From positions 1-12,237 of the forward strand of contig JAIRPA010000140.1 of assembly GCA_031257235.1 (NCBI GenBank): a DNA stretch of 12,237 bases, in the 5' to 3' direction. The DNA comes from Burkholderiales bacterium. GTDB taxonomy: Bacteria > Pseudomonadota > Gammaproteobacteria > Burkholderiales > Casimicrobiaceae. The position numbers and the translations under genes were made by a program. Each line of letters starts with the position of its first letter. Position 1 is the stretch's first letter. A model generated the notes under the pieces. That model saw only the letters and a list, made by a program, of their open reading frames with translations, made no database searches and was not told where the DNA came from. Shown here in pieces: positions 1-7,600 of the stretch.

Positions 1-20
1 CCTGATGCTTTTTTGCAAAG

Positions 21-39
21 GGGCGAACTGTGTTCGCCC
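21..39. repeat. GGGCGAAC hairpin, repeat-family module
   Basis: GGGCGAAC (21-28), a 3-base loop TGT, then GTTCGCCC (32-39) form a perfect 8-bp stem. No T-run follows on either strand, so it does not look like an intrinsic terminator. A closely similar hairpin with the same GGGGCGA...TCGCCCG frame lies at 4442-4463 behind nrdB, which suggests a REP-like dispersed palindrome. Confidence 0.6.
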
Positions 40-129
40 GAAATGCGCAAACCCCCGACTTTCGCTGCCTCTCCCTTTCATAAAGGGGACTGGGTTCTGC
101 GACTTCGCTTGCGCTTAAATGACGTGCAC

Positions 130-199
130 TGATCCCTGATCCCTGATCCCTGATCCCTGATCTCTGATTCCTGATCTCTGATTCCTGATACCTGAAACC
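130..199. repeat. Tandem 7-base repeat array (TGATCCC)
   Basis: Ten consecutive 7-base units are visible: four TGATCCC (130-157), then TGATCTC, TGATTCC, TGATCTC, TGATTCC, TGATACC and TGAAACC. The units decay towards the nrdA-proximal end. Six units contain GATC, giving a dense cluster of possible Dam sites. Short arrays of this kind occur as intergenic heptamer repeats in several bacterial groups. The same unit returns in opposite orientation directly after nrdA (3238-3257). Confidence 0.9.
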
Positions 200-372
200 C
201 GAACTGTAACTCTCCGTCAGCGACCCTGCGCATGACAAATAAAAAAATCAGAAAAATCAAAGAGCTAAGAAATCATTTCGACAACCATGCAAACACCATC
301 TGTTGATCGGTAATGAAAATTTTTTCCAGATGTAGTATATTGCCTCCCCTCTTTCTCTTTTTTCCTTTCATT

Positions 373-376
373 GGAG
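373..376 (+). promoter_or_regulatory. Ribosome binding site fixing the nrdA start
   Basis: GGAG lies five bases before the ATG at 382. It favours that start over the in-frame ATG at 313, which has no Shine-Dalgarno sequence and would add 23 hydrophobic residues foreign to this cytosolic enzyme. Confidence 0.7.
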
Positions 377-381
377 TTTTT

Positions 382-3219
382 ATGTCGGACTTAAATGCCG
401 CGGGGCAGGCTGTCGATTCTTCGCGCTTAGCGCTTTATAAAGTGATCCGTCGAAACGGATCGGTCGTTGATTTTCACCCGGACAAAATCACCGTGGCGAT
501 GAGCAAAGCGATGTTGGCGACACGCGGCGAATCGCACACGATCGGATCGGGGGAACGCGATCAATTACAACGTTTGACGGAAATCGTGATTGCCGCGTTG
601 ATCCGTAAAAAACCCGAAGGCGGATCGATTCCGATTGAAGATATTCAAGATCAGGTTGAGCTCGCGTTGATGCGAAACGGCGCGCATGATGTTGCGCGCG
701 CGTATGTGTTGTATCGTGAAGAACGTGCCAAAGAGCGCGCCAAAGAACGCGAAGCCAACCGCGTGCACACCACGCTTCGCGTGACCGACGAGCGCGGCAA
801 CATCGTCCCCTTGGATATTGATCGCTTAACCACCTTGGTTCGCGCGTCGTGTGAAGGCATGGCGTTTGCCGAGCCGGACAAAATTTTAAAAGCCACGCTC
901 AAAGACTTATACGACGGCATTCCGATGTCTGAAGTGCGCAAAGCCGTGATTTTAGCGGGGCGCACTTTAATTGAGGTGGACCCCGTCTATTCTTATGTGA
1001 CCGCGCGATTACTGTTAGATTTATTGCGGTTTGAAGCCATGGGGGTGCCCGCCACGCAAGCCGACATGCAGCAAAAATACAAAGAATATTTTCCGCAAAG
1101 TATCGCGCACGGCATCAAAATCGGATTATTAAACCCGGAGCTTCAAACCTTTGACCTTGCCCGTTTGGGGGCGGCATTAAAACCCGAACGCGATTTGCAG
1201 TTTGGTTATTTGGGTTTGCAAACGCTTTATGATCGCTATTTTTTGAACGACCAATCCGCAGGCGGCAGACGTTTTGAATTACCGCAGGTTTTCTTCATGC
1301 GCGTGGCGATGGGGTTGGCGTTGAATGAAAAAGACCGCGAGGCGCGGGCGATCGAGTTTTATCAATTGCTTTCCTCGTTTGACTTCATGAGCTCCACGCC
1401 GACCTTATTTAATTCCGGCACCATTCGTTCACAATTATCGTCGTGCTACTTATCCACGGTTGCCGACGACTTAGACGGCATCTTTGAAGCCATCAAAGAA
1501 AACGCGTTGCTTTCAAAATTTGCGGGCGGGTTGGGCAATGATTGGTCGAGCGTTCGCGCCATGGGCGCACACATTAAAGGCACGAACGGCAAGTCTCAAG
1601 GCGTGGTTCCCTTCTTAAAAGTCGTGAATGATACGGCGGTGGCGGTGAATCAGGGCGGCAAAAGAAAAGGCGCGGTTTGTTGTTATCTGGAAAGCTGGCA
1701 CTTAGACATCGAAGAATTTTTAGAGCTGCGCAAAAATACCGGCGATGATCGTCGCCGCACGCACGACATGAATACGGCAAATTGGATTCCCGATTTGCTG
1801 ATGAAGCGCGTGATGGAAAACAAAGAATGGACATTATTCTCGCCCAACGATGTGCCTGATTTGCACGATCTTTGGGGGGCGGCGTTTGAAAAGGCTTATA
1901 CAGAATACGAAGCGAAAGCCGCGCGCGGAGAAATAAAATTATACAAAAAGGTACAAGCGGTTGTTTTATGGCGCAAAATGCTTTCGATGTTGTTTGAAAC
2001 GGGACACCCGTGGATCACCTTCAAAGACCCGTGCAACGCGCGTTCGCCGCAACAACATGTGGGCGTTGTCCACAGTTCAAACCTGTGTACGGAAATTACC
2101 TTAAATACCAATGACGAAGAAATTGCCGTGTGTAATCTCGGCTCGGTGAATTTGGCGGCGCACATCCGTCAAGAAGGCAATCAATGGACGCTGGATCACG
2201 ATAAATTAAAACGCACCATTACCACCGCCATGAGAATGCTCGATAACGTGATCGACATCAATTACTATGCGGTCAAAAAAGCCGAAAACGCGAATTTCAA
2301 ACATCGTCCGGTGGGATTGGGGTTGATGGGCTTTCAGGATGCCCTGCACAAAATGCGCGTTCCTTATGCCTCGGACGCCGCCGTTCGTTTTGCCGACACG
2401 TCGATGGAAGCCATTTGTTATTACGCTTATTGGGCGTCCAGCGAATTGGCGCATGAACGCGGCGTGTATTCGACGTATCCGGGCAGTCTCTGGCAAAAAG
2501 GATTGTTGCCTTTAGATACGCTTGCGTTGTTGCGTCAATCGCGCGGCGGGTATCTTGAAGTGGATCAGTCGTTCACGATGGATTGGGAAGCGTTACGCGC
2601 AAAAATTGCAAAGGACGGAATGCGCAATTCCAATTGTGTGGCCATCGCCCCGACGGCGACGATCTCAAACATCATCGGTGTTTCCGCCTCCATTGAGCCG
2701 GATTATCAAATGTTGTATGTAAAATCGAATTTGTCCGGCGAGTTTACGATTGTCAACGAACAGCTCGTTTCAGATTTAAAAGCCTTGCAATTGTGGGACG
2801 ACGTGATGATTGCCGACCTCAAATACTTTGACGGTTCATTGGCAAAAATTGATCGCGTTCCTCAAGAGCTGAAAATCTTATACGCAACGGCGTTTGAAAT
2901 TGGACCCAAATGGATTGTTGAAGCGGCGGCGCGTCGTCAGAAATGGATCGATCAGGGGCAAAGCCTCAATATCTACATTTCGGGCGTTTCGGGTAAATTG
3001 CTGGATGATACTTATAAGCTCGCGTGGACGCGCGGGTTGAAAACAACCTATTATTTGCGCGCGCTCGCGGCTACCTCAGCGGAGAAATCCACCGGACGCG
3101 GCGGCGAGTTAAACGCCGTCTCGTCCAAAATGCCGGAGACAACACCCGCTAACGACGCCGGCGGTGCGACACCGAAGATGTGTTTATTGAATGATCCGAC
3201 GTGCGAGGCGTGCCAGTGA
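382..3219 (+). CDS. nrdA: Ribonucleoside-diphosphate reductase class Ia, alpha subunit
   Basis: This is the large catalytic subunit that reduces ribonucleoside diphosphates to deoxy forms in the cytosol, 945 aa from this start. Two ATP-cone regions come first: about residues 19-115 (YKVIRRNG, VELALMRNG) and a more divergent one about 132-220. The barrel carries the family's active-site residues: C355 (SQLSSCYL) and C584 (AVCNLGSVNL) as the reducible pair, N567/C569/E571 in NLCTE, and adjacent tyrosines Y890-Y891 (TTYYLR) for radical transfer. The C-terminal tail ends CEACQ (C941, C944), the redox shuttle. Length exceeds the about 760 aa of E. coli because of the doubled N-terminal cone, as remembered for betaproteobacterial NrdA. 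An in-frame ATG at 313 is rejected because GGAG precedes 382. nrdB follows after 87 bases on the same strand, so the two are probably co-transcribed. The sequence is intact. Confidence 0.97.
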   Translation: MSDLNAAGQAVDSSRLALYKVIRRNGSVVDFHPDKITVAMSKAMLATRGESHTIGSGERDQLQRLTEIVIAALIRKKPEGGSIPIEDIQDQVELALMRNGAHDVARAYVLYREERAKERAKEREANRVHTTLRVTDERGNIVPLDIDRLTTLVRASCEGMAFAEPDKILKATLKDLYDGIPMSEVRKAVILAGRTLIEVDPVYSYVTARLLLDLLRFEAMGVPATQADMQQKYKEYFPQSIAHGIKIGLLNPELQTFDLARLGAALKPERDLQFGYLGLQTLYDRYFLNDQSAGGRRFELPQVFFMRVAMGLALNEKDREARAIEFYQLLSSFDFMSSTPTLFNSGTIRSQLSSCYLSTVADDLDGIFEAIKENALLSKFAGGLGNDWSSVRAMGAHIKGTNGKSQGVVPFLKVVNDTAVAVNQGGKRKGAVCCYLESWHLDIEEFLELRKNTGDDRRRTHDMNTANWIPDLLMKRVMENKEWTLFSPNDVPDLHDLWGAAFEKAYTEYEAKAARGEIKLYKKVQAVVLWRKMLSMLFETGHPWITFKDPCNARSPQQHVGVVHSSNLCTEITLNTNDEEIAVCNLGSVNLAAHIRQEGNQWTLDHDKLKRTITTAMRMLDNVIDINYYAVKKAENANFKHRPVGLGLMGFQDALHKMRVPYASDAAVRFADTSMEAICYYAYWASSELAHERGVYSTYPGSLWQKGLLPLDTLALLRQSRGGYLEVDQSFTMDWEALRAKIAKDGMRNSNCVAIAPTATISNIIGVSASIEPDYQMLYVKSNLSGEFTIVNEQLVSDLKALQLWDDVMIADLKYFDGSLAKIDRVPQELKILYATAFEIGPKWIVEAAARRQKWIDQGQSLNIYISGVSGKLLDDTYKLAWTRGLKTTYYLRALAATSAEKSTGRGGELNAVSSKMPETTPANDAGGATPKMCLLNDPTCEACQ

Positions 3220-3237
3220 CCGAAACGGCGGGGCGGA

Positions 3238-3257
3238 TAATCAGGAATCAGGAATCA
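3238..3257. repeat. Short 7-base repeat array after nrdA, inverted relative to 130-199
   Basis: TAATCA followed by two GGAATCA units (3244-3257) is the reverse complement of TGATTCC units in the array upstream of nrdA. It starts 18 bases after the nrdA stop, within the nrdA-nrdB gap. With so few units, chance is not excluded alone, but the match to the large array makes a shared origin likely. Confidence 0.65.
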
Positions 3258-3264
3258 GGGGTTC

Positions 3265-3284
3265 GCCCAAAAGTGGAAACCACC
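3265..3284 (-). repeat. Diverged copy of the 20-base repeat unit
   Basis: Read on the minus strand this is a copy of GTAGGTTTTTACTTTTGGGC with four mismatches. Together with the bases before it, TTCGCCCAAAAGT (3262-3274) is identical to 4408-4420 at the left edge of the inverted-repeat element behind nrdB. It ends about ten bases before the nrdB ribosome binding site. Confidence 0.6.
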
Positions 3285-3306
3285 AATCAAAGAAAGGAAC
3301 ATATAA

Positions 3307-4404
3307 ATGCTTACATTTGAAGAATCAGCCATTCCCTCCGGTGCGGATCGCGCATTAGCGGAACAATCGGCAAAACACATCGAAACGCGTCGCGTTCGTG
3401 TGGAAGATAAACGCATCATCAACGGGCAGGCGGATGTCAACCAGTTGGTTCCGTTTAAATATAATTGGGCGTGGGATAAGTATTTATCCGGTTGCGCCAA
3501 CCATTGGATGCCGCAAGAAGTCAACATGCAACGCGACATTGAGCTTTGGAAAAGCCCGAATGGTTTGACGGACGATGAGCGTTTGATTGTGATCCGTAAT
3601 TTGGGCTTTTTCTCCACAGCGGATTCTCTTGCCGCCAACAATATTGTGTTGGGGACGTATCGCCACATCACCGCGCCGGAATGCCGTCAATACTTATTGC
3701 GTCAAGCGTTTGACGAAGCCATTCACACACACGCTTATCAATACATTGTGGAGAGTTTAGGCTTAGACGAGGGCGAGATTTTTAACGCTTACCATGAGAT
3801 TAAATCCATTGCGGACAAAGACGAATTCTTAATGCCGTTTATCGAAACATTAACCGATGTTCGTTTTAAAACCGGAACACTCGAAAACGATCAAAAATTA
3901 TTGCGCTCCTTGATTGTGTTTGCGTGCATTATGGAAGGCTTGTTCTTTTATGTGGGTTTTGTGCAAATTCTGGCATTGGGGCGTCAAAATAAATTAGTCG
4001 GCGCGTCCGAGCAATACCAATATATTTTGCGCGACGAATCCATGCATTGCAATTTCGGCATCGACATGATTAACTCGATCAAACTCGAAAATCCGCACTT
4101 ATGGACACCGGCGTTTCGTGAAGAAATTGCCGAACTGATGAAAAAAGCCGTTGAGCTTGAATATGCTTATGCGGAAGACACCATGCCGCGCGGCGTTTTA
4201 GGTTTAAACGCGCCGATGTTCAAAGAGTATTTACGATTCATTGCGAATCGTCGCTGCCAACAAATCGGGATTGATACCTTGTTCCCGAACGCGGACAATC
4301 CGTTTCCCTGGATGTCCGAAATCATCGACCTTAAAAAAGAGAAAAACTTTTTTGAAACGCGTGTCACCGAATATCAAACCGGCGGCACGTTGAATTGGGA
4401 TTAA
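3307..4404 (+). CDS. nrdB: Ribonucleoside-diphosphate reductase class Ia, beta subunit
   Basis: This is the small subunit (365 aa) that houses the diiron centre and stable tyrosyl radical and passes the radical to NrdA. Metal ligands fit the family spacing: D106 (TADSLAAN), E137 and H140 (EAIHTHAY), E210 (IMEGLFF), E244 and H247 (RDESMH). Y144, seven residues after E137, is in the place of the E. coli radical tyrosine Y122, so this is a tyrosyl-radical enzyme, not a radical-free variant. The C-terminus EYQTGGTLNWD is the type I recall from Betaproteobacteria, and this tail docks on NrdA. AAGGA at 3294-3298 lies eight bases before the ATG and supports the start. It is the second gene of a likely nrdAB operon. 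The first ~28 residues are variable in the family. The sequence is intact. Confidence 0.97.
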   Translation: MLTFEESAIPSGADRALAEQSAKHIETRRVRVEDKRIINGQADVNQLVPFKYNWAWDKYLSGCANHWMPQEVNMQRDIELWKSPNGLTDDERLIVIRNLGFFSTADSLAANNIVLGTYRHITAPECRQYLLRQAFDEAIHTHAYQYIVESLGLDEGEIFNAYHEIKSIADKDEFLMPFIETLTDVRFKTGTLENDQKLLRSLIVFACIMEGLFFYVGFVQILALGRQNKLVGASEQYQYILRDESMHCNFGIDMINSIKLENPHLWTPAFREEIAELMKKAVELEYAYAEDTMPRGVLGLNAPMFKEYLRFIANRRCQQIGIDTLFPNADNPFPWMSEIIDLKKEKNFFETRVTEYQTGGTLNWD

Positions 4405-4442
4405 AAATTCGCCCAAAAGTAAAAACCTACTTTTTTGCGTAG

Positions 4443-4462
4443 GGGCGAGGCTTGCCTCGCCC
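4443..4462. repeat. GGGCGAGGC hairpin inside the inverted-repeat element
   Basis: GGGCGAGGC (4443-4451), TT, then GCCTCGCCC (4454-4462) form a perfect palindromic stem. In practice the innermost pairs would open into a CTTG loop. The outer GGGGCGA...TCGCCCG frame matches the hairpin at 21-39, with different inner bases. No T-run follows, so termination by this hairpin alone is unlikely. Confidence 0.65.
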
Positions 4463-4488
4463 GCAATCCGCTTTTCCCGCCGTTCCAC

Positions 4489-4523
4489 CCCAAAAGGATC
4501 AGGCTTTGCCTGTCCTTTTTGGG
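4489..4523. repeat. Long imperfect stem-loop behind nrdB
   Basis: CCCAAAAGGA (4489-4498) pairs with TCCTTTTTGGG (4513-4523) with one bulged base, and CAGGC (4500-4504) pairs with GCCTG (4508-4512) around a TTT loop. The stem is stable, but the T-run is inside the 3' arm and not after it, so it is not a standard intrinsic terminator. As the strongest hairpin between nrdB and mfd it could still help end or protect the nrdAB transcript. Confidence 0.5.
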
Positions 4524-4583
4524 AAATTTCAACCGGCAAACCCGAACTGCACAAAAGTAGGTTTTTACTTTTGGGCATAGGGT

Positions 4584-4603
4584 GTAGGTTTTCACTTTTT
4601 GCC
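4584..4603 (+). repeat. Second, diverged rightward copy of the 20-base unit
   Basis: GTAGGTTTTCACTTTTTGCC differs from GTAGGTTTTTACTTTTGGGC at three positions. It starts 27 bases after the start of the exact copy at 4557-4576, in the same orientation. It therefore looks like a tandem duplicate just outside the inverted-repeat element. Confidence 0.6.
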
Positions 4604-4617
4604 GCCCCCCATTTCAT

Positions 4618-4646
4618 TTGAACTTTTCTTCAAAAAGGGGTAACTT
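4618..4646 (+). promoter_or_regulatory. Possible sigma-70-type promoter for mfd
   Basis: TTGAAC (4618-4623) and TAACTT (4641-4646) are separated by 17 bases, the ideal spacing. They match the consensus at four and three of six positions. Transcription would start near 4653, giving a very short leader before the ATG at 4670. The call is weak and rests on spacing and location. Confidence 0.3.
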
Positions 4647-4669
4647 AAACCTTTTGCCGATCATCTCTG

Positions 4670-7600
4670 ATGTTTCTATTTCAAAGCTCGTTGCCCGCGC
4701 TTCTTACCCAAATTCCCCCAAGCGGCAAAAAATGCGTGTTTCCCAAACCCGAAGGCTCTGCCGACGCTTTTTATTTGGCGCAGTTAGCGACGCTTGCGCG
4801 GCGCGATCGTCGAATGTTGTGCGTTGTTTTATCGGAGGCTTATTCGGCTTTGCGGTTACGCGATGAATTGCGCGCGCTGATGCCCGATGCCGCTATGGCT
4901 TTATTCCCCGATTGGGAAACCCTGCCTTACGACGCTTTCTCTCCGCATCAAGATTTAATTTCCGAGCGGTTATTAACGCTTTACGGGATGATCAGAAAAT
5001 CATGGGACGTGGTGTTGATTACCGCCTCCACCGCGCTACAACGTTTGTCGCCCGTCTCCCATTTGGCGGCGCATACGTTTTATTTAAAATGCGGAGAAAA
5101 GGTGGAGATTGCCGCACTTCGAGCGCAGTTGGCATTAGCCGGATACGCCCATGTGGCACAAGTGGTCGCGCCCGGTGAGTTTGCCGTGCGCGGCGGGTTG
5201 ATTGATCTTTTTCCGATGGGGGCTACCGCACCCTGCCGATTAGATTTTTTTGACGACACCTTAGAAACCATTAAAACGTTTGATGTGGATACGCAACGCA
5301 CGATGGCGCCGTTGACGGAAATCCGAATGTTGCCCGCGCGCGAATATCCCTTAACGGAAGAAGCAAGGCTACAATTTCGTCAGGCGTTTCGTGAGCACTT
5401 TGAAGGGAATCCCGCGAAATCCGGTTTGTATAAATCGATTTCATCGGGCGGGTCTCCGGCGGGGCTTGAATACTATTTACCTTTATTTTTCAAAGAAACC
5501 GCCACGTTTTCGAGTTATCTTCCCGACGATGCCATTGTTTTTCTTGAGGGAGGGGCTGCTCATGCGCAAGAAACCTTTTGGGCTGAAATTCGTGACCGCT
5601 ATCGCTTATTGCGTGGTGACGTGGATCGCCCCTTGCTCCCGCCGGAAAAAATCTATTGTTCGGTGTCCGAAGCCACCGCCATGTTTGATCGTTTTGCGCG
5701 CGCAACCTTTGCCAATCAAGGAGATTCCCCGTTTCATCCTTTGCCCAATATTACGATTGATCGCCGCGCGCGTGATCCGTTTGCCTCGCTCAAAGTATTT
5801 ATTGACGATTGTGCCGCACAAAAATTAAATATTGTTTTATTGGCGCAGTCTGCCGGTCGGCGCGAAACCATGAACGCGATGTTCAAAGAAAACGGTATTC
5901 AATTCCGCTTCATTGACGATACCGCTTCACCGTCTGCCTTGCCGCCCTTGGGCTTGGGCATTGCGCCCTTGGCGCATGGGTTTGTTTGGCAAGATGCTCG
6001 ACTGGCGGTGTTGACGGAAAACGATTTATACGCCGATCGAAAAAACGAAGCCGCGCGCCGCCGATTGCAACGGAAGTCGACCGTCGAAATCGATCAGATG
6101 ATTCGCAATTTGGCGGAGATGCGCGTTGGCGATTTGGTGGTGCATGAAGATCACGGGATTGGTCGTTATTTAGGATTGGTCACGTTAAATCTGGATCACG
6201 GCACGGAGGAATTTTTACATTTAGAGTATGCGGACAACGCCTTATTGTATGTGCCGGTGTCTGACTTACACGTCGTGTCGCGTTACTCCGGTGCGTCCCC
6301 CGAACACGTGACATTGCATTCTTTGGGGAGCGCGGAATGGTCGCGCGCACGGCAGCGCGCCAAGAAAAAAGCCTTTGATACTGCCGCTGAATTATTGAAT
6401 GTGTACGCGCGTCGCGCGGCAAGGCAGGGAACATCGTTTGTTGTCGATGAGCGTGATCTTTCGCTTTTTGCCGAAGGCTTTCCTTTTGAAACAACGCCTG
6501 ACCAACAAACGGCAATAGATGCCGTTTTGTCTGATCTTGCCGCGCCTCAACCGATGGATCGTTTAGTCTGCGGCGATGTCGGTTTTGGCAAAACGGAAGT
6601 GGCGTTACGCGCCGCGTTTGCGGTGGTTCATGCGGGGTATCAAGTTGCATTATTGGCGCCCACCACATTATTGGTCGAACAACACTATAAAGTGTTTACG
6701 GAAAGATTCTCCGAGTTGCCGGTTAAAATCGCGGAGTTATCACGGTTTAAAACGCAGGAAGAAACCAAGAAAACACTTGCCGGCATGGCAAACGGCACGG
6801 TTGATCTTATCATCGGCACGCACCGTTTGATCCAAAACGACGTTCGCTTTAAAAATTTAGGCTTGATTATTGTTGATGAGGAACATCGGTTTGGCGTTCG
6901 TCAAAAAGAACAATTGAAAAAATGGCGCGCGGAGGTTGATGTCTTAACGCTCACGGCAACGCCCATTCCCCGTACCTTATCCATGTCGCTTGAAGGGTTG
7001 CGTGAAATTTCGGTGATTGCCACCGCGCCTGAAAAACGGTTGGCCATTAAAACATTTGTCTTCCCTTATTCTTTCGGTGTGATCCATGAAGCCATTCGCC
7101 GCGAGTTAAATCGCGGGGGACAGGTTTATTTTTTGCACAATGATATTGCCTCACTTCAAGAAAAAGCCGATCGTATCGCGGAGTTGATGCCCGAAGCGCG
7201 CGTGGCCGTGGCACACGGGCAAATGCCGGAGCGTCAATTAGAAAGCGTCATGCGGGATTTTTATCAACAGCGGATCAATGTGCTTTTCTGCTCAACGATT
7301 ATAGAAACAGGCATCGACGTTCCCACCGCCAATACCATTGTGATTGATCGCGCGGATAAATTCGGTTTGGCGCAGCTTCATCAATTACGCGGGCGTGTCG
7401 GGCGCTCGCATCACCAAGCCTATGCCTATCTTTTAACACCGCCTGAAGAGTCATTAACCGCACAGGCAAAACAACGCTTAGAAGCGATTTGTCGAATGGA
7501 GCAATTGGGGTCGGGCTTTTATTTGGCAATGCACGATTTGGAAATTCGGGGCGCGGGCGAAATATTGGGCGACAAACAATCCGGCGAGATGATTGAAGTC

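Larger units (their letters stand above)
1..381. other. Gene-free spacer upstream of nrdA, rich in small repeats
   Basis: No credible gene is visible on either strand. The stretch holds a perfect hairpin (21-39), a smaller inverted repeat CCCTTT/AAAGGG (73-78 and 82-87), a ten-unit 7-base tandem array (130-199), the word AAACCCGAACTG (195-206), an A-rich part (about 238-275) and a pyrimidine-rich tract just before nrdA (about 341-370). The nrdA promoter should lie here. TAGTAT/TATATT at 333-341 is the best -10-like sequence, but no good -35 sits at a normal distance, so I do not call a promoter. A minus-strand open frame through 78-260 is only the 7-base repeat read as a 7-residue periodic peptide. 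Confidence 0.7.
4411..4576. repeat. 166-base element bounded by perfect 24-base inverted repeats
   Basis: The left arm (4411-4434) and right arm (4553-4576) are perfect reverse complements over 24 bases. The outer 20 bases of each are the unit GTAGGTTTTTACTTTTGGGC, facing outward at both ends. Between them lie two hairpins (4443-4462 and 4489-4523) and the word AAACCCGAACTG (4538-4549), which also occurs at 195-206. The element begins seven bases after the nrdB stop. No transposase frame fits in it, and no obvious target duplication flanks it (left AATTC, right ATAGG). It resembles a small non-autonomous palindromic element (MITE or REPIN type). In the nrdAB mRNA it could fold into a long stem with two inner hairpins and act as a 3' stabiliser or loose terminator; that role is inference. 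Confidence 0.75.

Noticed and set aside
130..199. CRISPR-like array
   Set aside because: Units are 7 bases with no spacers and no cas genes are present; it is a simple tandem repeat.
78..260. Minus-strand open frame with a 7-residue periodic peptide (SGIRDQ-type repeats)
   Set aside because: It is the TGATCCC array read through in one frame; a 7-base unit gives a 7-residue period. There is no ribosome site and no family resemblance.
293..308. NrdR-box-like sequence before nrdA
   Set aside because: Only about 10 of 16 positions fit the remembered consensus, symmetry is poor, and no second box is found about 31 bases away on either side.
313..381. N-terminal extension of NrdA that looks like a signal peptide
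   Set aside because: NrdA is cytosolic. The ATG at 382 has GGAG at the correct distance, while 313 has none; the hydrophobic residues come from a T/C-rich leader.
4231..4617. Minus-strand frames (128 and 64 codons) through the nrdB end and the inverted-repeat element
   Set aside because: They overlap nrdB in antisense and otherwise translate palindromic repeat sequence; no family features are seen.
6180..6668. 162-codon antisense frame within mfd
   Set aside because: It lies opposite the well-conserved RNA-polymerase-interaction and helicase region of mfd; composition (many R, P, H) is typical of a shadow frame.
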